Assembly: GCF_000025625.1 (NCBI RefSeq)
Contig: NC_013922.1
Span: forward strand, 2,542,001 to 2,606,000
Length of the DNA: 64,000 bases
Origin: Natrialba magadii ATCC 43099
GTDB taxonomy: Archaea; Halobacteriota; Halobacteria; Halobacteriales; Natrialbaceae
Reading direction: 5' to 3'
Notes under the pieces: model-generated
Told to the model about the DNA's origin: nothing
The model's input: only the letters and a program-made list of their open reading frames with translations
Databases searched by the model: none
Part shown: piece by piece, positions 43,640 to 53,800 of the stretch
How the letters are laid out: each line of letters starts with the position of its first letter
How positions within the stretch are numbered: the stretch's first letter is position 1
Made by a program: the position numbers and the translations under genes

Positions 43640-44971
43640 ATGCTAGAAGAACCAACCGGTGACCTCAACCAAATTCCGACGACGATTCCACACTGGTACG
43701 ACCCAGACGGAAGCCCGCTGACACTCGAGTCAGGCGACGGTGCGACGGTGTTTGACGACGACGGCGAGGAGTACCTCGATTTCGCCTCGCAGCTGTACTG
43801 CGTCAACGCTGGGCACGGTAACCAGCAGATCATCGACGCGATGACCGAGCAGCTAGAACAGATCCAGTACGTTTCGTCCTCGAAACACTCCCCCGTACGG
43901 TCCGAACTCGGCGAGCGACTGGTCGACATTGCTCCTGGCGACCTCTCGCACGTCATGTTCTCGGTCACTGGCAGCGAGGCGAACGAACTCGCCGTCCAGC
44001 TCGCGCGTAAACACACTGGCGGCTCGAAGATTCTGACCCGCTGGCGCTCCTATCACGGCTCGACCTACGGTGCCGGCAGCCTGACCGGCGACCCCGAAAC
44101 ACGTGCACTCGTCGAGAGTCACGCCGCGACGACCGGGTCGACGAAGTTCCTCCCCCCGATGTCACATCCATCGCCGTTCAACGCCGACAGTCCCGAGGAA
44201 CTCGCCGAACTGGCCGCCGACCATCTCGAGTTCGTAATTCGCAACGAAGACCCCGACTCCATCGCTGGGATCATGATGGAACCAGTCGCCGGCTCGAGCG
44301 GCGGCTACCCAGCACCGCCAGGCTACTTCGAGCGCGTCCGCGAACTCTGTGACAAGTACGACATTCTGCTGATCGCAGACGAGGTCATCACCGGCTTCGG
44401 CCGCTGTGGCGAGTGGTTCGGAATCGAAACCGAGGACGTCGAACCGGACATGATCACGTTCGCGAAAGGCGTTACGAGTTCCTACGCCCCGCTCGCTGGC
44501 GTGCTCGCCCGGCCCGAACATGTTTCGGGCGTCCAGGAGGACGGCTTCGACCTCGGGCAGACGTTCGGTGGTCACCCCGTCGGCTGTGCGGCCGGCCTCG
44601 CCGCGATCGATGTCTACGAGGACGGTCAGATCGACAACGTCCGCGAGAACGCCTCACTCTTCGAGGACGGACTGGCCGAACTCGAGTCCCAGTACGACGT
44701 GGTCGCGGACGCGAGAGGTCGTGGCTACCTCTGGGGCGTTGCCTTCGAAGATCCAGCAACGGGCGAACCATTCTACGACCCGCGTGTAGACGGTGACGAC
44801 GTGGAGAATCCGGTTTCGGACGTCGTCTCGGGGCTCGAAGACCGCGGTGTGCTCGTCGGCACCGGCCGCCCGGCGACGCAGATCCTGCTTTCGCCACCGC
44901 TGTGTACGACAGCTGAAGAGATCGAGACGGTCCTCGACGCACTGGACGCGGCGATCACGGACGCGTTCTGA
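43640..44971 (+). CDS. Class III PLP-dependent aminotransferase
   Basis: 443 residues from 'MLEEPTGDLNQ'; a TATA-like AATTAAC lies about 25 nt before this ATG, and the frame's upstream extension to 43388 is not protein-like. PLP is held by Lys276 in 'TFAKGVTSSYAPL', with 'GSEANELAVQLAR' for phosphate and 'LIADEVITGFGRCG' for the Asp contact. The class includes GABA, beta-alanine, taurine-pyruvate and ornithine aminotransferases. Substrate unassigned. Confidence 0.92.
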   Translation: MLEEPTGDLNQIPTTIPHWYDPDGSPLTLESGDGATVFDDDGEEYLDFASQLYCVNAGHGNQQIIDAMTEQLEQIQYVSSSKHSPVRSELGERLVDIAPGDLSHVMFSVTGSEANELAVQLARKHTGGSKILTRWRSYHGSTYGAGSLTGDPETRALVESHAATTGSTKFLPPMSHPSPFNADSPEELAELAADHLEFVIRNEDPDSIAGIMMEPVAGSSGGYPAPPGYFERVRELCDKYDILLIADEVITGFGRCGEWFGIETEDVEPDMITFAKGVTSSYAPLAGVLARPEHVSGVQEDGFDLGQTFGGHPVGCAAGLAAIDVYEDGQIDNVRENASLFEDGLAELESQYDVVADARGRGYLWGVAFEDPATGEPFYDPRVDGDDVENPVSDVVSGLEDRGVLVGTGRPATQILLSPPLCTTAEEIETVLDALDAAITDAF

Positions 44972-45045
44972 GGTCGCGGCTGCAATCAGCACTCAGTGAA
45001 CAGCCGCTTTTATCTGACGCACGACGAACGGACAGCTATCAGCAT

Positions 45046-45624
45046 ATGATCGAGGCAACACTCTGTTTCGTTCTTCGCGAGTCCGAGATTGACGAGACTA
45101 ACGAAACCAGCGAGACCAGCGAGACCAGCGAGACCAGCGAGACCAGCGAGACCAGCGAGACTGACTCGAACACCGATGTCCTCCTCATCGAAAAACGCCG
45201 CGGCCTCGGCGAAGGCTGGTACAACGGCCCTGGCGGCAAACTCGAATCAGGCGAAACGCCGCGGGAGTGTGCCGTCCGCGAAACCCGCGAGGAAGTCGGC
45301 CTCGAGATTGCGCCAGACGCACTCGAGTACGCCGGCGAACTCACCTTCCTGCTCGACGAGGAGATCCACACCGTCTGTCACGTTTTCCGGACGACCGAGT
45401 TCGCCGGCGAGCCGCGTCCCTCGGACGAGGCGCGGCCCGAGTGGGTGGCGGTCGACGACGTGCCCTACGACCAGATGTGGGAGGACGACCGCCTCTGGCT
45501 GCCGGGCGTTCTCGACGGCGACACCGTCGCCGGCGAATTCCACTTCGCGGGCGGGCCGCCGCTCGACGAGGCGGCGTTCGTGGACCACGAACTCGAGTGG
45601 GGGGTTTCGTTCGAGTCACGATAG
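45046..45624 (+). CDS. Nudix hydrolase with (Ser-Glu-Thr)n insertion
   Basis: 192 residues. The Nudix box runs from Gly64 to about Leu86 ('GKLESGETPRECAVRETREE' plus 'VGL') and is intact, so it should hydrolyse a nucleoside-diphosphate-linked substrate; resemblance is to MutT/8-oxo-dGTP-type enzymes. Between the first strand and 'DVLLIEKRRGLGEGWYNGP' lies a microsatellite-coded (SET)n loop, residues about 17-40. It would sit at a surface loop away from the active site. Monocistronic. Confidence 0.9.
   Translation: MIEATLCFVLRESEIDETNETSETSETSETSETSETSETDSNTDVLLIEKRRGLGEGWYNGPGGKLESGETPRECAVRETREEVGLEIAPDALEYAGELTFLLDEEIHTVCHVFRTTEFAGEPRPSDEARPEWVAVDDVPYDQMWEDDRLWLPGVLDGDTVAGEFHFAGGPPLDEAAFVDHELEWGVSFESR
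45094..45165 (+). repeat. 9-bp GAGACCAGC microsatellite inside the Nudix gene
   Basis: Five perfect GAGACCAGC units (45112-45156) flanked by one GAAACCAGC, one GAGACTAAC and one GAGACTGAC, all in frame, encode the Ser-Glu-Thr run. Unit length is a multiple of three, so copy-number change keeps the frame. Confidence 0.9.
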
Positions 45625-45810
45625 AAACGGCCAGAGTCGTATTGCTGTGTCAGAACAGAATTAGGTGAGCACAACCTCCGAAACGGAGTAGCTGTGGTGT
45701 GATGGCAGAAACTGACGTACTAGCAGGAACGTTGCTGGTCACCGGGTTGTGACCCCGGGGTAGGTAGGATGGGCTGAGATGGGGTGGAACGGGAAAGCAC
45801 CAGCCTGCAG

Positions 45811-46320
45811 TCACTCACCGTGGCACTCCAGCGACCGAATCGGACACTCGTCGGTAGAGCTGTAGTAGGAGACACCACCGCCGTGAAGTTCGGCGAGGAG
45901 GCTTAGGCAATCCGACCGGTCTGCCGTCGTGAGTGGCTCCCAGTTCTCGTCATCGGCGTCTCGCGTCATCACGCGTAGTGGGTCGTCCGGCCAGACACAG
46001 TCGACAGAGACTGCTTCGAACCCGTCCTCGGCCGCCGGCAGTTCGTACGTGTCGGTGTGAACGAGATCGTCTGTCTCGGCCTGCTCGATTCTGAGCTCGG
46101 CGACGATTGGGACGTCTCGGATATTCGCAAGGGTGAGTCGCTGTAGCGTCGCGTAGTCGTTCTCGTCGTTACGGCCGAATGCGTCCATGCAGCCAGCGAG
46201 CGCTCCTGCGCTACAGACCGCGAGAGAACCGAGCAGCCGCCGTCGATACAAAATATTACCATTGGAGATTGAAAATACATAACCGTTGTCTTCGGGATTG
46301 CCACCAGTGACGGACTCCAT
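45811..46320 (-). CDS. Putative exported lipoprotein, unknown function
   Basis: 169 residues. 'RRRLLGSLAVCSAGALAGC' at about 26-44 combines a twin-arginine motif and a lipobox, so it should be a Tat-exported lipoprotein. The mature part of about 125 residues has four further cysteines, 'VDCVWPDD', 'SDCLSLL', 'DECPI' and 'SLECHGE', which could form two disulfides outside the cell. A shorter start may apply, as the 25 residues before the arginines are unusual. I do not recognise the family. Confidence 0.7.
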   Translation of the reverse strand: MESVTGGNPEDNGYVFSISNGNILYRRRLLGSLAVCSAGALAGCMDAFGRNDENDYATLQRLTLANIRDVPIVAELRIEQAETDDLVHTDTYELPAAEDGFEAVSVDCVWPDDPLRVMTRDADDENWEPLTTADRSDCLSLLAELHGGGVSYYSSTDECPIRSLECHGE

Positions 46321-46422
46321 CCGATACCCAGAGAGGCTGAGACAACCTGTTGACGTGGACGTTCCACCTGCAAAAGGAGGTCTGGATCCGAAGAGCGATA
46401 GATCCCTAACCTGTAAAAAGAG

Positions 46423-46699
46423 TTAATAGTTATTATGTAAAGGTATTACCATAACAAATTCAAACGACAAACCCAAAGGTGGAAAAGACAATCAAGAATT
46501 CGGAGAGGATCAGCCACAAAAGAGCAGTGAAAAAACGGAAACGCAGTCCGGACGAATCAACCGTCGAACGGCGCTCAAGGGGCTTGCAGGCGGGGCAACC
46601 GTACCCATTGTCGGGCAGCAGTTACCGACCGCGCGAGCCGATGAGTCGAGCGTTTCGTCCGACTTCGATCCGGAATTCACGGCCTCTCGGGAGAGGCGG
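46423..46699 (+). other. In-frame Tat leader upstream of the 46700 gene, without ATG/GTG/TTG
   Basis: The frame of the 46700 gene is open back to 46430 (TAG at 46427-46429). It encodes 'TNSNDKPKGGKDNQEFG', an acidic stretch, then 'INRRTALKGLAGGATVPIVG', a clear twin-arginine leader. No ATG, GTG or TTG occurs in it. ATA at 46451, 22 nt after a TATA-like TTAATAG at 46423-46429, is where an ATG would be expected. Confidence 0.6.
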
Positions 46700-47539
46700 G
46701 TGGAGAGCTTCGACGGGACTGGCGACCCAAATAACCCCTCTAGCGGGTTTTACCTCGCGTCGAACCAGGGATTGACCGTTTCCCGAATCGAATCCAATCA
46801 GATCGGTGATCAGGTCCTCCATCAGTTCGTTCTGGGAGCGTCCGCGAGCAGTGAACTCGATAGCGCACCCGATGGAAACTGGGAGCAGACAGAGAACCTC
46901 AGTGGCATCTACCTCGAAATAGAAAACGATCAGAGCAGTCACACGTCCTCGATCCTGGCACCAGATCAGGGTGATGAACGGATGGTTGGCGCGACACAGG
47001 ATGACGGCGACCCAAGCATCGACTGGCGAAGCGGCATCCAGGAGTCGATCGAGGTCGCCGTCACGGAACTGAATCTCGTCGCGAACGTTGCCATTAGTTC
47101 GTACAACATCTACGATGCCTTCCGGTACGACGGAGAGGAGTTCGGAGACGGGCAACACGCAGATTACTGGTGGAAGTACAGAACATGGACAGGCGGAGCA
47201 GATCCGCGAGATGAATTGGGTGCCGCGTGCCGTTTCTACGTCGAAGCGAACGAACCGAGTGATGGATACGACATCACCGTTCGAACGGATATCGAGTGGG
47301 ATCACCCGAAAGTCGAAATCATTAGCGAAGAGGACAACACGTATATCGGGTACGACATTTCGGCATCAGGTGACGTCACGGCAGAGAGCACGGTCTCGGT
47401 AGACGACATCACCGATCCATACGTCAGGCGAAAAGCCGAGGAAGCGGGTGTCTCCGAGATTACTACAGTCGCGTACAACGACACTATCGAGCCCATCGAA
47501 GCGGATCGCGAGCCGAACGAAGAAGTCGACACCGAGTGA
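46700..47539 (+). CDS. Putative exported protein, unknown function (5' end uncertain)
   Basis: 279 residues counted from the first conventional start, GTG at 46700, though the real protein probably begins further upstream with the Tat leader described separately. The mature part is acidic and Ser/Thr/Asp-rich, with beta-type segments such as 'GIYLEIENDQ', 'AVTELNLVANVAISSYNIYD' and 'DITVRTDIEWDHPKVEI'. It ends 'REPNEEVDTE'. No conserved domain is recognised. It is divergent from the lipoprotein gene at 45811. Confidence 0.65.
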   Translation: MESFDGTGDPNNPSSGFYLASNQGLTVSRIESNQIGDQVLHQFVLGASASSELDSAPDGNWEQTENLSGIYLEIENDQSSHTSSILAPDQGDERMVGATQDDGDPSIDWRSGIQESIEVAVTELNLVANVAISSYNIYDAFRYDGEEFGDGQHADYWWKYRTWTGGADPRDELGAACRFYVEANEPSDGYDITVRTDIEWDHPKVEIISEEDNTYIGYDISASGDVTAESTVSVDDITDPYVRRKAEEAGVSEITTVAYNDTIEPIEADREPNEEVDTE

Positions 47540-47736
47540 CAGGGTCACCGAGTAACGGCAACACGCGGTTACGCAACCGTTGGGTTCCTCGGTTTCGCGT
47601 CACGCTTCGTAGTGGTGCGCACAGTACGAAGTACGAACGGTTGTTGATTAGCGGCGAAATCGACGAGACCGGCGAACAAAAGTAGCCGACGGTGGGACGG
47701 GCAATTCAGAGTAGAACCCGCCCGATAGCTGGCAGC

Positions 47737-48708
47737 TCAGGGCCGCAACACGACCTTCCCTGAACTCTTCCGATCCTCGATATACTGGTGTGCATCGGCC
47801 GCGTCCTCGAGTGCGAACTCCTCGCCGAGGATGACCTCGAGGTCGCCGCTGGTCAGTCCCTGTGTGAGGTCGGGAACGGCTTTCATGATCTTGCTCGGGT
47901 CGTGGTAGGAGGCCTGGCCGAGGTGGAAGCCGGAGACGCTCTTGTTCTCGAACAGAAGCCGGCGGTTCTCGGCTTCGGCTGGCACGCCGCTCGCGACGCC
48001 GTAGGTGACCATGCGTCCGAAGTGGGCCAGTGCATCGAGACTGCGCTCGAAGACGTCGTCGCCGACGCTCTCGAGGACGAGGTCGACGCCCTCGCCGTCG
48101 GTTTCTTCGTCGATGACCTCTCGGAAGTCCGTCTCGGTGTAGTTGATCGGGTGATCACAGCCTAACTCACTTGCGAGGTCGAGTTTCTCCTGCGTGCTCG
48201 CGGTACCGAAGACCTCTGCACCCGCATTCGAGGCTAGCTGGACAGCGGCGGTGCCGACGCCGCCGGCGGCAGCCTGGATCAGCACGGTTTCGCCTTCCTC
48301 GAGTCCGCCCCACTCGAACAGACAGGAGTGGGCGGTGAGAAACTGAACGGGGAAGCCGGCGGCCTCCGCGAAGCTCATTCCCTCTGGAATCGGGAAGAGC
48401 ATCTGGGCGTTCGCGGTGGCGTACTCTGCGTAGCCACCGGTGTTGAGCATCGCGACGACGCGGTCGCCCTCGTCCAGGCCGACGCCCTCGCCGGTGGCAT
48501 CGATCGTGCCCGCGGCCTCCATGCCGGGAACGTAGGTCGGCTCTGGGCCGCTGGGGTAGACGCCGCGGCGCTGCATGATGTCTGCGAAGTTGATCCCGGC
48601 GGCCTCGACCTCGATCCGGACCTCGCCCGCGTCCGGTTCGGGCAGGTCGGCATCGGTGACCGCGAGTTGCGAGCTGTCGCCGTACTCTGATACTTCGATG
48701 GCCTGCAT
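47737..48708 (-). CDS. Quinone oxidoreductase-like zinc-independent MDR dehydrogenase
   Basis: 323 residues of the medium-chain dehydrogenase/reductase superfamily. It begins 'MQAIEVSEYGDSSQLAVTD', has 'GINFADIMQRRGVYP', a NADPH-binding 'AAAGGVGTAAVQLASNAGA' and ends 'SSGKVVLRP'. The cysteine ligands of the structural and catalytic zinc are absent, as in quinone oxidoreductases (QOR/CRYZ). It probably reduces quinones or enals with NADPH. It is divergent from proS. Confidence 0.92.
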   Translation of the reverse strand: MQAIEVSEYGDSSQLAVTDADLPEPDAGEVRIEVEAAGINFADIMQRRGVYPSGPEPTYVPGMEAAGTIDATGEGVGLDEGDRVVAMLNTGGYAEYATANAQMLFPIPEGMSFAEAAGFPVQFLTAHSCLFEWGGLEEGETVLIQAAAGGVGTAAVQLASNAGAEVFGTASTQEKLDLASELGCDHPINYTETDFREVIDEETDGEGVDLVLESVGDDVFERSLDALAHFGRMVTYGVASGVPAEAENRRLLFENKSVSGFHLGQASYHDPSKIMKAVPDLTQGLTSGDLEVILGEEFALEDAADAHQYIEDRKSSGKVVLRP

Positions 48709-48873
48709 AGCTTACCAATTGTAACCAAGGTGCATAAGTGTGTGAGAACTGGAAACCATCGGAACAGTGTTTCTTCACGTGGCAGTGGCGGCTGCCTGAC
48801 CGGTGGGGTGGCGCGTACACGCGTTCGCACACCTTCGCATGGTTTAAGAGCGCGCTGACTGAGTATCGAACTA

Positions 48874-50355
48874 ATGAGCGACGAAAGTCAGGAACTCGGT
48901 ATCACCGAGTCGAAATCGCACAAACCCGGTGAGTGGTACGCCGAGGTCGTCCAGAAGGCGAACCTCGCGGACTACGCACCGATGGGCGGGTTCATCGTCA
49001 CGAAGCCCCGCGGCTACGCCCTCTGGGAGGCCATTCAGGACGCCCTCGACGGCTGGTTCAAAGAGACCGGCGTCGACAACGTCTACTTCCCGATGTTCAT
49101 CCCCGAGAGCTTCTTAGAGCGGGAGAAGGACATCGTCGAAGGCTTCGACCCCGAAGTCGCCTGGGTCACCCACGGCGGCCACGACGAACTCGAGGAGCGT
49201 CTCGCCGTGCGCCCGACCAGTGAGTCCATCATCGCGCCGTTCATGGCCGACTGGACCCGCAGCCACCGCGACCTGCCGCTGCGACTGAACCAGTGGTGTT
49301 CGGTCGTCCGCTGGGAGGCCACGGAGACGAAGCCGTTCTTCCGCACGAAGGAGTTCATGTGGCAGGAGGGCCACACCGCCCACGCGACCGACGAGAGCGC
49401 CTGGGAGGAGGTCTGGACCCGCCTCGACCAGTACGAGAAGGTGTACGAGGAGGTCCTCGCGATTCCCGTCCTGCGCGGGAAGAAGCCCGAACACGACAAG
49501 TTCCCCGGTGCGGACACGACCACGACCGTTGAGGCACTGATGCCCGACGGCAAGTCCGTTCAGGGCGCGACCAGCCACAACCTCGGGCAGAGCTTCGCCG
49601 AGGCGTTCGACATCTCGTTCGTCGACGAGGACGAAGAAGAACGCACCGCCTACACCACCTCGTGGGGGCTCTCCTGGCGCGCACTCGGTGCCCTCATCAT
49701 GACCCACTCCGACGACCAGGGGCTCGTCCTTCCGCCCACCATCGCACCCACGCAGGTCGCCATCGTCCCCATCTGGCAGGAAGAGACGAAAGCGGACGTA
49801 CTCGAGTACTCCCAGAATATCGCGGACGAACTCGAGGAGGCCGGCTTCAGCGTCGAACTCGACGACCGGGACGAGCGCAATCCTGGCTTCAAGTTCAACG
49901 AACACGAACTCAACGGCGTCCCGCTTCGACTCGAAATCGGCCCGTACGAGGTCGAGGACGAGGAAGTCACGCTCGTCCACCGGCCTGACAACGAGGAAGC
50001 TGTCGAGGATCGAGACGGCATCGTCGATGCGGTCGATGACCACCTGGAGACGATCTTCGACAAACTCTACGACACGGCAGCCGAGAATCTCGAGGAGAAC
50101 GTTCGCGAGGCCCACAGCCCCGAAGACATCCTCGGAACGCTCGGCAAACACGGCGGCTACGTGAAGACGCCGTGGTGTGGCGACGAGGCCTGTGAGGAGG
50201 TCATCAAGGAGAAGATCGCCGCCGAGATCGTCATGCAGCCACTCGAGGACGAGGGCGGCACGACAGCGGGCGAGGTTCCCGAACCCGAGCACGACGAGTG
50301 TGGCGTCTGTGGTGACGCAGCCGACGAAATCGCGTACTTCGCGAAATCGTACTGA
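48874..50355 (+). CDS. proS: Proline--tRNA ligase, archaeal type
   Basis: 493 residues. Class II synthetase features: 'RPTSESIIAPFMADW' and 'NQWCSVVRWEATETKPFFRT' form the active site, and the anticodon-binding domain follows. The C-terminal zinc-binding domain has 'WCGDEACEEVI' and 'DECGVCGDAAD' and ends in 'FAKSY', the terminal tyrosine typical of the archaeal/eukaryotic type. No editing domain. Own promoter in the 165-nt gap from the dehydrogenase gene. Confidence 0.97.
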   Translation: MSDESQELGITESKSHKPGEWYAEVVQKANLADYAPMGGFIVTKPRGYALWEAIQDALDGWFKETGVDNVYFPMFIPESFLEREKDIVEGFDPEVAWVTHGGHDELEERLAVRPTSESIIAPFMADWTRSHRDLPLRLNQWCSVVRWEATETKPFFRTKEFMWQEGHTAHATDESAWEEVWTRLDQYEKVYEEVLAIPVLRGKKPEHDKFPGADTTTTVEALMPDGKSVQGATSHNLGQSFAEAFDISFVDEDEEERTAYTTSWGLSWRALGALIMTHSDDQGLVLPPTIAPTQVAIVPIWQEETKADVLEYSQNIADELEEAGFSVELDDRDERNPGFKFNEHELNGVPLRLEIGPYEVEDEEVTLVHRPDNEEAVEDRDGIVDAVDDHLETIFDKLYDTAAENLEENVREAHSPEDILGTLGKHGGYVKTPWCGDEACEEVIKEKIAAEIVMQPLEDEGGTTAGEVPEPEHDECGVCGDAADEIAYFAKSY

Positions 50356-50850
50356 TAGCGCCGCCATACCCCCAGTTTCATTTCTCAGTCGCTGTCGAGT
50401 CTTCCGGTGGAGAGACTGACTGCTGTGGCAACGCTCTTGGAGTGCGTGTCCTCGGTGTGGTCAGAACCGACTGCTATAGCAGATACGAATCGCAATACGG
50501 CGCGCTGGTGCCCTGTGCGGACTGATTTCTCGGAAGCTGGCGAACGAGTCACTCAGGTACACCTAATGGTTTAACCCAAGAGTGCTTACCAGTGGCGTCG
50601 AAACTACGGATGTGGTGTTCACTCTGGTGGGTGAGCACTACGTGCCTCTGACACTTTCTCTCCAAGTCCCACTGCACTCCTCGCGATAGTCACGCGTTCG
50701 CAACTGGTGGCGGTCTTTCCTGCACACACAAACTGTCTCTGCCAGTTCAGATACTGTCGAAATATACACCTTATATCCATCAATATGTGTATATAATACA
50801 CTTAGACATTATGGAGCATCCTCTTATATCCGTCTTCAGAATGACGGGGT
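50356..50850. other. 495-nt gene-free region before gltB
   Basis: The first 350 nt show no convincing frame and contain a TGCTATAGCA palindrome at about 50473-50482. The last 100 nt are AT-rich and hold the gltB promoter and a 15-bp palindrome listed separately. Confidence 0.65.
50787..50829 (+). promoter_or_regulatory. gltB promoter: TATA box and upstream 15-bp palindrome
   Basis: TTATAT (50824-50829) lies 22-27 nt before the ATG at 50851, so the mRNA should be leaderless. GTGTAT-ATA-ATACAC (50787-50801) is a perfect 6+3+6 palindrome about 23 nt upstream of that box. It is a candidate operator; the Lrp/AsnC gene downstream of gltB is a possible binder. Confidence 0.45.
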
Positions 50851-53800
50851 ATGTCACAGCCACACAGAGCACCATCCACCGGCCGTCACCAGGGACTCGC
50901 CAACCCAGCAGACGAACGGTCGAACTGCGGTGTCGGCGTCGTCATGGACCTCGATGGGGGGACGAGCCACGACGTCGTCGCTGACAGTCTTGACTTGCTT
51001 GCCAGCCTCGAACATCGAGGCACCACCGGCGCTGAATCGAACACCGGCGACGGGGCAGGAATCATGCTGCAGACGCCCCACGACTTCTTCGAACAGAAAC
51101 TCGAGGTCGACCTTCCCGAACCAGAGAGCTACGCCGTCGGCTCGCTCTTCCTCCCAACCGACGACACCGCTCGTAGGAGCCTCGTCTCGCTGCTCGAGGA
51201 CACCGTCGCAACCTACGACCTCGACGTGCTCGCCTGGCGCGACGTCCCGACGGACAACGACGGACTTGGTGCAACCGCACTCGAGTCCGAACCGGATGTC
51301 CGGCAGGTCGTCCTCACGGCGACCGACGACGTGAGCGGCGACGAGTTCGACCGGCGACTGTACGTCGCACGGCGGGCACTCGAGAACGCGGTTTCGGCGG
51401 CCGATATCGACGGGAGCGAGCGCTTCTACGTCTGCTCGCTCGACTCGCAGACGGTCGTTTACAAGGGATTGCTCAAGGGCGAGCAGGTTCCCTCCTACTA
51501 CCCAGATCTCACCGACGAGCGCCTGAAATCGACGTTCGCGATGGTCCACGAGCGGTTCTCGACGAACACGCTGGGGGCCTGGCAGTTGGCCCATCCACAC
51601 CGGAACGTCATCCACAACGGCGAGTTCAACACGATTCAGGGCAACATCAACTGGATGCGCGCACGGGAGACGGATCTCGAGAGCGACGTTCTGTCCGACC
51701 TCGACGCCATCAAACCGATCATCGACGATCCGGAGCAGTCAGACACCGCGAGCGTCGACAACGCGCTCGAACTGCTCCTGCAGGACGGCCGCGACCTGGC
51801 CCACGCCCTGCGAATGCTCGTTCCCGAGGCCTGGCGCGGCGACGAATCGATGCCACAAGAGCGCAGAGACTGGTACGACTTCCACGCCTCGCTGGTCGAG
51901 CCGTGGGACGGCCCTGCGCTCGTCGCGGCGACCGACGGTGACCGCGTCGGAGCCGTGCTCGACCGCAACGGCCTTCGTCCCTGCCGGTACGACGTGACGA
52001 CGGACAACCGCCTCGTCATGGCTAGCGAGGCCGGCGCACTCGACACCGACCCCGCCGAAATTGCCGAACGCGGCCGTCTCCAGCCGGGACAGCTCTTCCT
52101 CGCCGATCCCGAGGAGGGCCGGGTCATCCCCGACGACGAAATCTTCGCGGATCTCACCGACGACCGTTACAGCGAGTGGGTCGCCCAGGAACAGATCCAG
52201 CTCGCAGACATTCGAACGGGTGAGGATAGTTCCCCCCGTAACGCCGTCTCGAACCTTCGCAACCAGCAGGCCGCGTTCGGCTACACGCACGACGAACTCG
52301 AGAACCTCCTCGAGCCGATGACGACCAAGGGGAAGGATCCGGTCGGCTCGATGGGTGACGATACGCCGCTGTCGGTGCTCACCGAGTACAACCGACCGCT
52401 GTTCTCCTATTTTAAGCAGCTGTTCGCGCAGGTGACCAACCCGCCGCTCGACTACATCCGCGAGGAACTCGTCACGAGCCTCGAGAGTCGGCTTGGCTAC
52501 CAGCGCAACCTGCTCGACGAGTCGCCGGCCCACGCCCGACAACTCGTCGTCGACTCACCCGTACTGACCGACGCCGATCTCGCGTCGATCTGCGACTGTT
52601 CGACGAACGAAATCACGGCGGCGACGGTCGATATTACCTACGAGCCAGCAGACTCAGATCCCGATTCAGCCGGAACGGAACTCCGAGACGCCATCGAACG
52701 CGTCCGCGAAGACGCTGTCGCTGCAATCGAAGAGGGCCACGATGTGCTCGTCCTCTCGGACCGCGCCGTCGGCGACGAGCGGGTTGCGATGCCGAGCCTG
52801 CTCGCGACGGGCGGCGTCCACCACCACCTCGTGCGCAACGGCCTGCGCAATCACGTTGGCCTCGTCGTCGAGTCCGGCGAACCGCGCACCGTCCACCAGC
52901 TCGCCACGCTCGTCGGCTACGGCGCTGGTGCGGTCAACCCGTACCTGGCTTACCAGACCATCGCCGACCTCACCGCCGGCCCAGACGGCGCGGACACCGG
53001 GGCCGCCATCGACGCCTACATCGGTGCACTCGAGGACGGCCTCCTGAAGACGATGGCCAAAATGGGTATCTCGACCGTCGAGAGCTACCAGGGAGCCCAG
53101 ATTTTCGAAGCAGTAGGCCTCAACTCGGACCTCGTCGCAGAGTACTTCGAGGGGACCGAGAACCGAACCGAGGGCATCGGCCTCGCCGAAATCGAGGTGG
53201 ACCTCCGCGAACGTCACGCGACGGCGTTCGCAGCCGACGCAGCCGATGCAGCCGACGCCGACAGCCCCGACCTCGACCGCTACGGCGAGTTCGAACACCG
53301 CTCCGACGGCCTCACCCACCAGTGGAACCCAGAAACCGTGGGGACGCTCCAGCAGGCCGTCCGCTCGAACGACTACGAACGCTACCAGGAGTTCGCCGAC
53401 CTGATCAACGATCAGAACCAGAATCTGCAGACACTCCGGGGGTTACTCGAGTTCGAGTCCGATCACGAATCGGTCCCCATCGAGGATGTCGAGCCAGTCA
53501 CGGCAATCGTCGAGCGGTTCTCGACGGCCGCGATGAGTCTTGGTTCGCTTTCGCCGGAGGCCCACGAGAACAACTCAATCGCGATGAACCGCATTGGTGG
53601 GAAGAGCAACTCGGGCGAAGGTGGCGAGCCACCCGAGCGCTTCGGCACGGAAAGGGAGTGCAACGTCAAGCAGGTGGCCTCCGGCCGGTTCGGGGTCACC
53701 TCGACGTACCTCTCTTCGGCCAACGAACTCCAGATCAAGATGGCCCAGGGCTCGAAACCCGGCGAGGGCGGCCAGCTTCCCGGCGAGAAGGTCAACGAGA

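Noticed and set aside
45094-45165. Possible CRISPR-like array
   Set aside because: The repeats are 9 bp, contiguous, in frame and without spacers; no CRISPR array or cas gene was seen anywhere in the window.
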